Assembly (NCBI RefSeq): GCF_006542425.1
Contig: NZ_VFID01000012.1
Span: forward strand, 186,001-250,000
Source of the DNA: Pseudoxanthomonas sp. z9
Lineage (GTDB): Bacteria; Pseudomonadota; Gammaproteobacteria; Xanthomonadales; Xanthomonadaceae
Direction of reading: 5' to 3'
DNA: 64,000 nucleotides
This document shows, one piece after another, positions 27,826 to 37,243 of the stretch. The translations under genes and the position numbers were made by a program. A model generated the notes under the pieces. That model ran no database searches. It was not told where the DNA came from and saw nothing but the letters and a program-made list of their open reading frames with translations. How positions within the stretch are numbered: the stretch's first letter is position 1; every line of letters begins with the position of its first letter.

Positions 27826-28310
27826 TGCGCGTGAAATCCGTGCTGCTCCCGGCCTCGCTGCTGTGCCTGTCCATTGCCAGCGCTCCCGCCCCGGCGACGG
27901 GCGGACCGGAAGCACGGGAGGCCGAGGCGGTGATCCGCGCGACCGACGCCCGATGGTCCGAGGATCTCTTCGCCGGACGCCTGGACCGGGTGATGGAGAA
28001 CTACGATGACAACGCGGCGTTCCTGACCCACGGCAGCCCCATGATCCGCGGCAAGGTGGCGATCCGCGCGTGGTTCCGGGAACGCCTGGATACGCCGGGA
28101 TACTCGGCCAGGTTCCGGCCCACCGAGATCATCATCGCGGCTTCCGGCGACATGGCCTACGAACTGGGCGAGTTCGAGGCGACCGTCCTGTCCGGGGGAA
28201 GGACGATGCGGGTCAAGGGCAAGCACCTGGTCACCTGGCGATGGAACGGCGCGCGTTGGGTGGTCACCGCCGAATCGATCAACACCGATGGGCCGGCGGT
28301 CGCCGGGTAG
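27822..28310 (+). CDS. Exported DUF4440/SnoaL-like protein
   Basis: A protein of 162 residues (or 161 from the second ATG at 27825) with signal peptide M-M-R-V-K-S...APAPAT, then a DUF4440/SnoaL-like NTF2 domain: VIRATDARWSEDLFAGRLDRVMENY, DDNAAFLTHG and HLVTWRWNGARWVVTAES. Its ATG overlaps the previous stop (ATGA). Proteins of this group include ketosteroid isomerase-like enzymes and binding proteins; no catalytic residues can be assigned. It and its partner may be periplasmic and controlled by the LytTR system. Confidence 0.7.
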   Translation: MMRVKSVLLPASLLCLSIASAPAPATGGPEAREAEAVIRATDARWSEDLFAGRLDRVMENYDDNAAFLTHGSPMIRGKVAIRAWFRERLDTPGYSARFRPTEIIIAASGDMAYELGEFEATVLSGGRTMRVKGKHLVTWRWNGARWVVTAESINTDGPAVAG

Positions 28311-28514
28311 GCCGCAAGCCCTCACGGCAAATCGGCGGCACTTCGGTCTGGACCGGCGCGGACGGCGCTGGACAGGGATGTGGGAGGAGTTCGGGCCTCC
28401 GCCACGACATGGGCGATAATGGCCCGGCAGGCGCCTGGCGGCCGCGGACCCGCGTCCCGGACCGCCCATCAGGCGGCCTGGATGTCCGCAGACCCCACTG
28501 GAAACAAGCCAAGC

Positions 28515-29546
<1,032 letters not shown>

Positions 29547-29557
29547 GGGCGACCGCG

Positions 29558-30472
29558 ATGCTCACCCGCGATATTCCGGAGTTCCTGCGCCTGGCCCGCG
29601 CCAGCGTCGCCGACTTCGGACCCGCCACCGCGCGCGCCGCCTTCCTGGTCAGTCCGGAGGGCTTCGGCCGTGCCGACGAGTCGGCGCGCGACAACCGCTA
29701 CATGGCCGACGCCGCTGGCTTCGATGCGCTGGTTGCGCTGGACGAACACCGTGCACTGCATCGCGCGCTGTCCGCCGAGTTGCCGGTGGTCGCCTTTCCA
29801 GGCAATCCGCACACGCCGGACGCGGTGTTTCCCAACAACGTGTTCGCGACCGCGCCCGGGCGCCTGATCGTCGGCCGCATGCGCCACGGGGTCAGGCGGC
29901 GGGAGGCGGAGCGGAGCGATATCCGCGGCTTCTTCCGCGACACCCTCGGTTACCGGGAAATCGACCTCTCCATCCAGCCGCATCCCTGTGAGCTGACCGG
30001 GGCGCTGGTCATCGACCGCGCGCGCGGGCTGGGTTTCTGCGGCCTGTCCGAACGCTGCGACGAAGCCGGCGCGGCGCTGATGCACGAAGCGTTCGGCCTG
30101 CGCGCGACCCTGATGTTCGACCTGGCCCCGGGCGAATACCACACCAATGTCGTGCTGGCTGTCCTGGCCGGGCGTGCCGCGCTGTTCGCGGCGCCGGGCT
30201 TCGCCGATCCGCAGGTGCCGGCCGCCCTGGGCGAGCTCTACGGGCCGCTGGCCATTGCCCTGTCGGCGGACGAGCAGGCCGCTTTCGCCGCCAACGCAAT
30301 CGCGCTGCGCCCCGACAGCGTCTGGATGAGCGAACGGGCGGCCCGGGCGCTTTCGGCCGATACCCGCCGACGCCTGGAAGCGCAGGCCGGGTTCGTCGTG
30401 CGCGACGTCCCGCTCGCCGCCGTCGAGGCCGGTGGGGGCTCGCTAAGATGTTGTGTCGGCGAGATTTTCTGA
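29558..30472 (+). CDS. Amidinotransferase-fold protein (arginine deiminase/DDAH-like)
   Basis: A 304-residue pentein-fold protein. The N-terminal AAFLVSPEGFG, PGNPHTPDAVFPNNVF, the central GEYHTNVVLAVL with its histidine, and a C-terminal GGGSLRCCVGEIF with Cys298/299 fit the catalytic Asp-His-Cys arrangement of the DDAH and related hydrolases acting on guanidino groups. A GAGGG site precedes ATG 29558. It follows dusA after 11 bases. Whether it hydrolyses arginine, a methylated arginine or another guanidino compound cannot be told; an arginase gene sits 7 kb away. Confidence 0.75.
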   Translation: MLTRDIPEFLRLARASVADFGPATARAAFLVSPEGFGRADESARDNRYMADAAGFDALVALDEHRALHRALSAELPVVAFPGNPHTPDAVFPNNVFATAPGRLIVGRMRHGVRRREAERSDIRGFFRDTLGYREIDLSIQPHPCELTGALVIDRARGLGFCGLSERCDEAGAALMHEAFGLRATLMFDLAPGEYHTNVVLAVLAGRAALFAAPGFADPQVPAALGELYGPLAIALSADEQAAFAANAIALRPDSVWMSERAARALSADTRRRLEAQAGFVVRDVPLAAVEAGGGSLRCCVGEIF

Positions 30473-30484
30473 CCGTTCCGCAAG

Positions 30485-30588
30485 CTGAACGGTGGCGCCA
30501 GGCTTGTGGATAAGTTCAGACCGGATTCACTGCCCGGAGCCAAGACTTTGCGTCCATTGGTCTAGAAGTGGTTTCGGGTTCCGTTCAG
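30485..30588 (+). promoter_or_regulatory. Three GTTCAG/CTGAAC hexamers before the small exported gene
   Basis: CTGAAC at 30485-30490 and GTTCAG at 30514-30519 and 30583-30588 lie in the 148-base gap before the gene at 30621. Repeated hexamers next to a response-regulator operon suggest an operator, possibly for the PhoP-type protein itself. The first copy also pairs in a weak hairpin (30473-30492) just after the preceding stop. Confidence 0.25.
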
Positions 30589-30620
30589 TTTGGCGAACCC
30601 AGATCCGTTACGATTCCGTT

Positions 30621-31046
30621 ATGCATCGCACATTCTCTTCCATCGCGTTCGTGGCACTGCTGGCGCTGGCCGGCATGGTGGTCGTGGCCGACGCCCGGGC
30701 GCAGGCACAGGGCCAGGGACAGGGCCGGGGACATGACGATCGTGGCGAGCGTTCGGGGCAGCGCGAACAGGGATCTCCCCGTTCCAACGATGCTCGCGAC
30801 AACAACCACAATTCGCTGTCCGATTCCGTGCGCCGCGCCCAGCGCGAGCCCGGCATCCGCGTGCTGAGCGCCGAACGCGTGCCGTTCGACGGCCGCGACA
30901 TCAATCGCATGAAGGTGATCGATGAGCGGGGACGCGTGCGTTACATGGACGACGCCGGCGGGAACCGCCGCCGCACGTCGTCGCGTGGTGGCGATGGTGA
31001 GCAGGCGCCCGCGTCTGCACGTAGTGATAACCCACCTCAACCGTAG
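30621..31046 (+). CDS. Small exported basic protein, PepSY-like tail
   Basis: A 141-residue protein with a signal peptide (MHRTFSSIAFVALLALAGM to DARA), then a glutamine/glycine- and Arg/Asp-rich low-complexity stretch and a short ordered part with RVLSAERVPFDGRDINRMKV that resembles the end of PepSY-type domains, then a disordered basic tail. PepSY proteins often accompany two-component systems. It stands 65 bases before the PhoP-type gene. It may be a periplasmic modulator of the PhoQ-type sensor; this rests on position and weak similarity. Confidence 0.6.
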   Translation: MHRTFSSIAFVALLALAGMVVVADARAQAQGQGQGRGHDDRGERSGQREQGSPRSNDARDNNHNSLSDSVRRAQREPGIRVLSAERVPFDGRDINRMKVIDERGRVRYMDDAGGNRRRTSSRGGDGEQAPASARSDNPPQP

Positions 31047-31047
31047 T

Positions 31048-31069
31048 CTTACGTAGAATCACTCGTAAG
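31048..31069 (+). promoter_or_regulatory. CTTACG...CGTAAG inverted repeat before phoP-type gene
   Basis: CTTACG (31048-31053) and CGTAAG (31064-31069) enclose ten bases that contain TAGAAT, a possible -10 element at 31055-31060. The pair lies 43 bases before the response-regulator start and could be its promoter/operator. Confidence 0.35.
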
Positions 31070-31111
31070 CTCGTGGCGGCCCAGGTGCCGCCCGCATTCC
31101 AAGGAGAGTCC

Positions 31112-31798
31112 ATGCGTATCTTGCTGGTCGAAGACGAAGCCCCCCTGCGCGAAACCCTGGCCGCCCGTCTGAAGCGCGAAGGCTTTGCCGTCGACGCCGC
31201 CCAGGACGGCGAAGAAGGCCTGTACATGGGCCGCGAAGTCCCCTTCGACGTGGGCATCATCGACCTCGGCCTGCCCAAGATGTCGGGCATGGAACTGATC
31301 AAGGCCCTGCGCGACGAGGGCAAGAAATTCCCGATCCTCATCCTGACCGCGCGTTCCAGCTGGCAGGACAAGGTCGAGGGCCTGAAGCAGGGCGCGGACG
31401 ACTATCTGGTCAAGCCCTTCCACGTCGAGGAACTGCTGGCGCGGGTCAACGCGTTGCTGCGCCGCGCCGCCGGCTGGAGCAAGCCGACCCTGGAGTGCGG
31501 CCCGGTCGCGCTGGATCTGGCCGCGCAGACGGTCAGCGTCAATGGCAGCAACGTCGACCTGACCAGCTACGAGTACAAGGTGCTGGAATACCTGATGATG
31601 CACGCCGGCGAACTGGTCTCGAAGGCGGACCTGACCGAGCACATCTACCAGCAGGATTTCGACCGTGATTCCAACGTGCTGGAAGTCTTCATCGGCCGCC
31701 TGCGCAAGAAGCTGGATCCGGAAGGCGAACTGAAGCCGATCGAGACCGTGCGCGGACGCGGCTACCGCTTCGCCATCCCGCGCACCAACGAGGCTTGA
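31112..31798 (+). CDS. phoP: PhoP-type response regulator, OmpR family
   Basis: A 228-residue response regulator. The receiver (residues 1-118) has MRILLVEDEAPLRETLAARL, the phospho-acceptor Asp51 in IIDLGLPKMSG and Lys in LVKPF; the winged helix (about 130-225) has DLTSYEYKVLEYLM and VRGRGYRF. It is the PhoP subtype by similarity. AAGGAGAGTCC gives a strong ribosome-binding site. It overlaps its sensor by one base (TGATG). In the family it controls envelope and Mg2+/acid responses, which is inferred here. Confidence 0.88.
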   Translation: MRILLVEDEAPLRETLAARLKREGFAVDAAQDGEEGLYMGREVPFDVGIIDLGLPKMSGMELIKALRDEGKKFPILILTARSSWQDKVEGLKQGADDYLVKPFHVEELLARVNALLRRAAGWSKPTLECGPVALDLAAQTVSVNGSNVDLTSYEYKVLEYLMMHAGELVSKADLTEHIYQQDFDRDSNVLEVFIGRLRKKLDPEGELKPIETVRGRGYRFAIPRTNEA

Positions 31799-33243
31799 TG
31801 GCGTCCCCGGCGGGCGCCGAACCCTCGGCCAGGCCGCGGCGCACGCCGTTCGACGGCTGGCGCCCGCGATCGCTGCGTGCCCGCCAACTGCTGGCCGCCA
31901 GTCTCGGACTGGTGGCCTTTCTCGCATTGGCCGGCTACGCGCTGGATCGCGCGTTCATCGCCACCGCCGAGGACAACCTGCGCCAGCGCCTGAAGGCGTA
32001 TGCGCTCAAGTACACCGACGAAATCGACTTCACCCGCGGCGGCGCGCTGATTCCGCCCTTCGATACGCCCGACCCGCGTTTCGAGATGCCCGATAGCGGC
32101 CTGTACGCGGAAGTGATCCTGCCCAACGACCGCTGGGGTTCCAACTCCACCCTCGGGCCGGTGCTGCCGGCGTCGCCGATGCTCGGCCCGCTGGAGGAAG
32201 CCTTCGACGGTCCGGTCACGTTCCGCCGCGCCGACGGCAGCGAGAGCCAGGTCTACCGCTATGGCGTGGGCTTCGTCTGGGCCGAGCGTGGCCCGGATGC
32301 GGAGTTTCCCTACAGCATCTACATCCTCGAGGACGCGCAGGCGCTCAACGCGCAGATGCGCGTGTTCCGCGGGGCGCTGTGGGTGTATCTGGGCAGCGCC
32401 GGTTTCATCCTGCTGCTGCTGCAGATGGCGGTGCTGCGCTGGAGCCTGCGTCCGCTGCGCCGGGTGATCACCGAGCTGACCCGCGTGCAGGGCGGGCAGA
32501 TCGACCGCATGAGCGAACGCCATCCGCGCGAACTGGAACCGCTCACCGACAGCATCAACGCCTTCATCGAGAGCGAACGCGAGAACCTGGAGCGCCAGCG
32601 CAATACCCTGGCCGATCTCGCGCACAGCCTGAAGACGCCGCTCGCGGTGCTGCGCACCCAGCTCGACAGCGGCAGCGGCGAGGCCTCGCTGCGGGAGGAG
32701 CTGGATAACCAGCTCAAGCGCATGAATGGACTGGTGTCCTACCAGCTGGCGCGCGCGGCTTCCAGCGGCCACAAACTGTTCTCCGCGCCGGTGCCGATCG
32801 AACCGCATGCCGAGGAGATCGTCAGCGGCCTGGAGAAGGTCTACGCCGGCAAGCGCGTGCTGTGCGAATTCGAAATCGATCCGCAGGCGCGGTTCTACGG
32901 CGAGACCGGCGATCTGCAGGAGCTGATGGGCAACCTGCTGGAGAACGCGTTCAAGTGGGCGCGTTCGCGCGTGTTGCTGACCGTGCGCCCGCTGCCCGCG
33001 GCACCGCAGCGGCGCGCCGGCCTTTACCTGTCGGTGGAGGATGACGGTCCCGGCATCACCGAGGAAAACATCCCGGTCGTCCTCCAGCGTGGCGTGCGCG
33101 GCGACGAGCGCGTGCATGGCCATGGCATCGGCCTGTCGATCGTGCAGGATCTCATCCGCGACTACCGTGGCGAACTGCAGGTGGGGCGCTCGGAGGAACT
33201 GGGTGGCGCGCAGTTCGTGGTCACCTTGCCGCAGGGACTTTGA
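31798..33243 (+). CDS. phoQ: PhoQ-type sensor histidine kinase
   Basis: A 481-residue sensor: membrane helix near residues 30-55 (LLAASLGLVAFLALAGYALD), a periplasmic domain to about 190, a second helix (VYLGSAGFILLLLQMAVL), HAMP, then HisKA with His276 in LADLAHSLKTPL and the ATPase domain ending with GHGIGLSIVQDLI. The shared reading of stop and start with phoP shows translational coupling. It is followed by the convergent mtfA gene with 30 bases between. Confidence 0.87.
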   Translation: MASPAGAEPSARPRRTPFDGWRPRSLRARQLLAASLGLVAFLALAGYALDRAFIATAEDNLRQRLKAYALKYTDEIDFTRGGALIPPFDTPDPRFEMPDSGLYAEVILPNDRWGSNSTLGPVLPASPMLGPLEEAFDGPVTFRRADGSESQVYRYGVGFVWAERGPDAEFPYSIYILEDAQALNAQMRVFRGALWVYLGSAGFILLLLQMAVLRWSLRPLRRVITELTRVQGGQIDRMSERHPRELEPLTDSINAFIESERENLERQRNTLADLAHSLKTPLAVLRTQLDSGSGEASLREELDNQLKRMNGLVSYQLARAASSGHKLFSAPVPIEPHAEEIVSGLEKVYAGKRVLCEFEIDPQARFYGETGDLQELMGNLLENAFKWARSRVLLTVRPLPAAPQRRAGLYLSVEDDGPGITEENIPVVLQRGVRGDERVHGHGIGLSIVQDLIRDYRGELQVGRSEELGGAQFVVTLPQGL

Positions 33244-33273
33244 TCCGCCGCACGGCGCGCGACCACCCGCCGA

Positions 33274-34020
33274 TCACCATTCCGGTGGCGGACCGTAGAA
33301 CCGGCGCAGGTGCGCGGCCACGTCGGGCATGGCCTGGCGCAGCAGGCGCGGCGCGGAGAAGTGGTACTCGGTGGCCACCGCGAAGAATTCGTCCGGACCT
33401 TCGGTCGCATACGCGTCGATGCGGGTCTCGCGGCCGGTATCGACTTCCTGGCACAGCTGATCGTAGGCGCGCTGGAAATCCTGCGCCCAGCGGCGACGCC
33501 AGTCGCCGGGCAGCGGGGGCGTGCCGTCCATCTCCCCGTCGAGGGCATCCAGCTTGTGCGCCATTTCGTGCACGGCCACGCAGAAGCCGGCATCGGGTTC
33601 GGCCAGGTCCGCCTGCACGTCCGCCCACGACAGGATCAGCGGGCCGGCATCCCAGGATTCGCCGGCCAGATCGTCTTCCCATTCGTGCTGCACGCCAGCC
33701 GCATCGGTGTGGCTGCGGTGCACGCGGAAGGCTTCGGGATAGACGATGAGCTGCGACCAGCCACGCCAGCCGCGCTGGCCGAACTCCAGCAGCGGCAGGC
33801 AGCACAAGGCGGCCAGCTGGGTGCATTGCAGGGTGTCGAGCGAGAGTTCGCCCAGCGGGGTGATGGTCTTCTCGTGCAGGAAGCGCGCAGTCAGTGCGCG
33901 CAGGCGCCAGCGGCGCACGTCGTCCAGCCGGGCGATCCACGGCGTATCGCGGCAGATGTCATGCCAGATCGCGTCGTCAATGGGAGCGGGCGGGCGGAAC
34001 CGCCGGAGCAATCGCAACAC
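33274..34020 (-). CDS. mtfA: Zinc peptidase MtfA (M90 family)
   Basis: A 248-residue cytoplasmic metallopeptidase of the M90 family, related to E. coli MtfA that binds Mlc and so affects glucose uptake. The HEMAH zinc motif is at residues 151-155, and EFFAVATEYHF, with the third ligand Glu, follows. Its start is GTG at 34020, three bases after the stop of the small secreted protein, so the two are co-translated. Length fits the family (265 in E. coli). Confidence 0.85.
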   Translation of the reverse strand: MLRLLRRFRPPAPIDDAIWHDICRDTPWIARLDDVRRWRLRALTARFLHEKTITPLGELSLDTLQCTQLAALCCLPLLEFGQRGWRGWSQLIVYPEAFRVHRSHTDAAGVQHEWEDDLAGESWDAGPLILSWADVQADLAEPDAGFCVAVHEMAHKLDALDGEMDGTPPLPGDWRRRWAQDFQRAYDQLCQEVDTGRETRIDAYATEGPDEFFAVATEYHFSAPRLLRQAMPDVAAHLRRFYGPPPEW

Positions 34021-34023
34021 TGG

Positions 34024-34359
34024 TCAGCGGAACATGCCCGGCAGGAAGCTGTGCCATTTCGGCGCGCGCGGGCGCGGCAGCACCGGGCTCGGATCGCCTT
34101 CGTCCTCGCCGCCGCCGCCGCGACTGCCCACCACCGGCAGCGTGCCGCCGGACGACGAGGTGTTCGCGGGCGCATACTTGTCGCGCACCGACGCGCGTGC
34201 GGCGCGCGTGGCGGCTTCGCTGGGCGGAGAGGCTTCGCTGGCCTTGTCGGCGATTTCCTGACAGGCCGATGCGCTGACGGTCGACAACACGCGGCCGTTC
34301 TGCGCCATCGCCGGCGCACAGATGCAGGTCAGCAGGACGATGAAGCTGGCGCGAAGCAT
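34024..34359 (-). CDS. Small exported protein of unknown function
   Basis: A 111-residue protein with a signal peptide (MLRASFIVLLTCICAPAMA) and a mature part rich in Ala, Ser and Gly (around KASEASPPSEAATRAARASV). GGAGT precedes the ATG. No family is recognised. It lies directly upstream of mtfA with three bases between, so it is part of that transcript. Expression of a secreted peptide with a cytoplasmic peptidase has no obvious reason. Confidence 0.7.
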   Translation of the reverse strand: MLRASFIVLLTCICAPAMAQNGRVLSTVSASACQEIADKASEASPPSEAATRAARASVRDKYAPANTSSSGGTLPVVGSRGGGGEDEGDPSPVLPRPRAPKWHSFLPGMFR

Positions 34360-34579
34360 CGGAGGACTCCTGTCGGATGGCGCCAAGGCGGCGGCCATCC
34401 TGCTGAATATAGCCGGAAACCGGGATGACGATCTGAACAGGCCGGGCCGCGGCGAAGCCTGCCGGGAACGACCGGATCGGGTCCGGCGGGCCCCGGCATA
34501 ATGACGCCATGCCATGCCTGTCCGCCGTTGTCCCCGATGCCTCTCTTCCCCCCGCCGATGGCGGCCGGGAGCCGGGGCG

Positions 34580-35548
34580 GTGAGTGCCGAACGCGAGCTG
34601 CTGAGACGGCTGCAGGCCGGCCCCGTGTCCGGTGACGCGCTGGCCCGGGACGCAGGCCTGACCCGCGCCGCCATGTGGAAACGCATCGAGGCCCTGCGCG
34701 AGGCGGGAGTGCGTATCGACGCCCGGGCCGGGCGCGGCTACGCCCTGGCAGGACCGCTGGATCTGCTGGACGCCGGCACCATCTGCCAGGCACTGGATCC
34801 CGGATGCCGGGCTGGCCTGGCGGCGCTGGACGTCGCCTGGTCGCTGGATTCGACCAACAGCGAACTGCTGCGTCGGGATACCCCGCCGCACGGCGTGAGC
34901 GCGTTGCTGGCCGAACAGCAGACCGGCGGGCGCGGACGGCGCGGGCGCCAGTGGGCGTCGCCGGTCGCGGCCAACCTGTACCTGTCGCTGGCACGCCATT
35001 TCAGCGGCGGCCTGGCGCGGCTGGGTGGGCTCAGCCTGGTCGCCGGCGTGGCGGTGGCGGAGGCGCTGCGCGCGCTGGGCTACGCCGGCACCGGACTCAA
35101 ATGGCCCAACGATCTGCTGGTGGACGGCCGCAAGCTGGGTGGCGTGCTGGTCGAAGGCGGCGGCGAGCATGGCGGCCCGGTCCGGGCGATCATCGGCATC
35201 GGCATCAACGTGCGCATGCCGGCGACCTTCGCGGCCGGCATCGACCAGCCCTGGATCGATCTGGCCGCGCTGGGTGGCACCACGCCGGATCGCAACGCGC
35301 TGGCGGCGGCGCTGCTGTCGCATCTGCTGCCGGCACTGGAACAGTTCGACCGCGATGGCCTGGCCCCGTTCCTGTCGCGCTTCGCCCCGCTGGACGTGCT
35401 GGCCGGGCGGGAAGTCGCGATACACGGATCGCGGCAGACGCGCCACGGCGTCGCCGGCGGCCTGGCCGAGGACGGTGCATTGCGCGTCCTGATCGATGAC
35501 GCCTGGGAGAACGTGCATGCCGGGGAAATCAGCGTGAGGGCACAATGA
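34580..35548 (+). CDS. birA: Biotin--[acetyl-CoA-carboxylase] ligase, with HTH domain
   Basis: A 322-residue bifunctional protein. Residues 1-60 hold a winged helix (GDALARDAGLTRAAMWKRI) as in biotin repressors; the ligase part has SLDSTNSELLRR, GGRGRRGRQWASP (biotinoyl-AMP binding loop) and KWPNDLLVDGRKLGGVLVE; the C-terminal SH3-like domain follows. The start is GTG 34580; a longer frame from 34514 has no support. It overlaps coaX by four bases. It charges biotin carboxyl carrier protein and may repress biotin genes. Confidence 0.93.
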   Translation: MSAERELLRRLQAGPVSGDALARDAGLTRAAMWKRIEALREAGVRIDARAGRGYALAGPLDLLDAGTICQALDPGCRAGLAALDVAWSLDSTNSELLRRDTPPHGVSALLAEQQTGGRGRRGRQWASPVAANLYLSLARHFSGGLARLGGLSLVAGVAVAEALRALGYAGTGLKWPNDLLVDGRKLGGVLVEGGGEHGGPVRAIIGIGINVRMPATFAAGIDQPWIDLAALGGTTPDRNALAAALLSHLLPALEQFDRDGLAPFLSRFAPLDVLAGREVAIHGSRQTRHGVAGGLAEDGALRVLIDDAWENVHAGEISVRAQ

Positions 35549-36297
35549 CGCAATGGTTGTTCGACCTGGGGAATTCGCGGCTCAAGTGCACGCAGCTGGA
35601 TGGCGACGGGCGTCCCGGCGAGGTGATCGCGTTCGGTCATGACGAGCACGGATTCGCCGACGCGCTGCGACGAAACCTGCCGGATGCGGCCGATTCGGCC
35701 TGCCTGGCGAGCGTGGCGTCGCCGGCGCTGACTTTGGCGGTCATCGACGCGTTGACCGAAAGATTCCAGCGCATTTCGCTCGCCCGCACGCAGATCGCGT
35801 TCGCGGGCGTCCGCATTGCCTACGCGCAGCCGGAGAAGCTGGGTGTGGATCGGTTCCTGGCGATGGTCGCGGCGCATGCCCGCGATGCGCGCGCATGGAT
35901 GATCGCGGGCGTCGGCACCGCCATCACCATCGATCTCCTGGATCCGCGCGGCCTGCACCGGGGCGGGCGCATCGCACCGTCGCCCGCGCTGATGCGCGCC
36001 GCGCTGCATCAGGCTGCGGTGCAACTGCCGCCGCAGGGCGGCATCTACCGCGAGTTCGCCGATGACACCGAGGATGCGCTGGCGTCCGGTTGCGACGGCG
36101 CCGCGCTGGGCCTGATCGAACGCAGCCTGCGGCTGGCCGCCCGCGAACTCGGCGAGACGCCGGCGCTGCTGCTGCACGGCGGTGGCGCCGAGGCGCTGCG
36201 CGCGGGATTGCCGGAGGCGGAATTCGCCCCGTCGCTGGTACTCGAGGGTCTGGCCCAGTGGGCGAAGGCCGGATGGCCCACGGGTGCGGAGGCGTGA
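35545..36297 (+). CDS. coaX: Type III pantothenate kinase
   Basis: A 250-residue ASKHA-fold kinase for the first step of CoA synthesis. Marks are the start WLFDLGNSRLKCTQLD with the Asp-Gly-Asn phosphate loop, EKLGVDRFLAMVAAHA and AGVGTAITIDLLD. It is fused by overlap to birA (ATGA), a conserved pair in this group. It is followed by the SPOR-domain gene after 22 bases. Confidence 0.93.
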   Translation: MTQWLFDLGNSRLKCTQLDGDGRPGEVIAFGHDEHGFADALRRNLPDAADSACLASVASPALTLAVIDALTERFQRISLARTQIAFAGVRIAYAQPEKLGVDRFLAMVAAHARDARAWMIAGVGTAITIDLLDPRGLHRGGRIAPSPALMRAALHQAAVQLPPQGGIYREFADDTEDALASGCDGAALGLIERSLRLAARELGETPALLLHGGGAEALRAGLPEAEFAPSLVLEGLAQWAKAGWPTGAEA

Positions 36298-36319
36298 CCG
36301 CCATGGATAGAATCCCCGC

Positions 36320-37027
36320 ATGCTGATTCGCGCCCTGATTGTCCTGCTGGCCGTCCTCAACCTGGGCGTGGCCGCCTGGTGGCTCACCCGGCCTGAACCC
36401 GCCGCGTCGCCATTGCCGGAAGTGCCGGCGGGCGTAACCCGGCTGGAGCTGGTGGAATCCGCGGCCGCGGCGTCGATCGCGCCGAAGGTTGCCATCACCG
36501 CCACTGCACCGCCGTCGTCGCCTGCGGCGCCGGCCAGCGTGCCGGCCGCACCGCCAAGCGCCGCGCGCGCCTGTTTCCGCGCCGGTCCATTCGCCGAGCG
36601 GGCCGCCGCCGATCTCGCGCGTGGCCGAATTGACTCGACGGTCGGCCGCGCGATTCCACGAGAAATGCCGGGGAAGGGCGCCAGCGGCTACCGGGTCTCG
36701 CTGCCACCGATGGGTAGCCGCGAGGAAGCGGTGGCGACGGCGCAGCGCATCGGCGCGGCCGGCTTCGACGATTTCCTGGTAATCAACCAGGGCGAGGAAA
36801 CCAACGGCATCGCATTGGGTCGCTACCGCAACCGGGAAGGCGCCGAGCGGCGGCAGGCACAACTCGCCGCGGCTGGTTTTCCGGCCCGCGTCCAGCCGAT
36901 AGGCGAGGAAGGGCCGTCGCGCTGGTGGCTGGACGTCGCCGCCCCGGCCGGCACCACCGCCTTGGCGCTGCGTCCCTTGGCCGGCGTTCCGGTGCAGCCG
37001 CAGGACTGCCCTGCCGCACTGCGGTAG
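36320..37027 (+). CDS. SPOR-domain membrane protein
   Basis: A 235-residue protein with one N-terminal membrane helix (LIRALIVLLAVLNLGVAAWW), a proline/alanine-rich linker (about 35-85) and a C-terminal sporulation-related repeat region with CFRAGPF, YRVSLPPMGSREEAVATA and ANREGAERRQAQLAAAGFPARV-like spacing. SPOR domains bind denuded peptidoglycan at the division site. It lies behind birA-coaX in a conserved order and before the tRNA-Thr gene. Confidence 0.75.
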   Translation: MLIRALIVLLAVLNLGVAAWWLTRPEPAASPLPEVPAGVTRLELVESAAAASIAPKVAITATAPPSSPAAPASVPAAPPSAARACFRAGPFAERAAADLARGRIDSTVGRAIPREMPGKGASGYRVSLPPMGSREEAVATAQRIGAAGFDDFLVINQGEETNGIALGRYRNREGAERRQAQLAAAGFPARVQPIGEEGPSRWWLDVAAPAGTTALALRPLAGVPVQPQDCPAALR

Positions 37028-37060
37028 AATCCCGGGACCGGCGCAACGCCGGCCCTCAGT

Positions 37061-37136
37061 GCCGCTTTAGCTCAGCTGGTAGAGCAACCGCCTTGTAAGC
37101 GGTAGGTCATCCGTTCGATTCGGATAAGCGGCACCA
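37061..37136 (+). tRNA. tRNA-Thr (anticodon TGT)
   Basis: A 76-base cloverleaf. The acceptor GCCGCTT pairs with AAGCGGC, followed by discriminator A and an encoded CCA. The anticodon stem ACCGC/GCGGT encloses the loop CTTGTAA with anticodon TGT (37094-37096), reading ACA. The T-arm ATCCG-TTCGATT-CGGAT and a D-loop with GCTCAGCTGGTAGAGC are regular. Confidence 0.95.
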
Positions 37137-37243
37137 CATTGCGCCCGCGATCGCTGATCGCATCCGTCGCTGTTGCAGCGCCACAGCCCGGTCATGCAAA
37201 TCGGACTAGACTTCCGGCTCTTCCAGAACACCGAGTGTCGCCG

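Noticed and set aside
34514..34579. Upstream extension of birA
   Set aside because: The added residues are Arg/Pro-rich and unlike biotin ligases; GTG 34580 matches the usual start.
37038..37052. Hairpin CCGGCG-CAA-CGCCGG before tRNA-Thr
   Set aside because: There is no T-run and it is too short to be a terminator; likely a chance GC palindrome.
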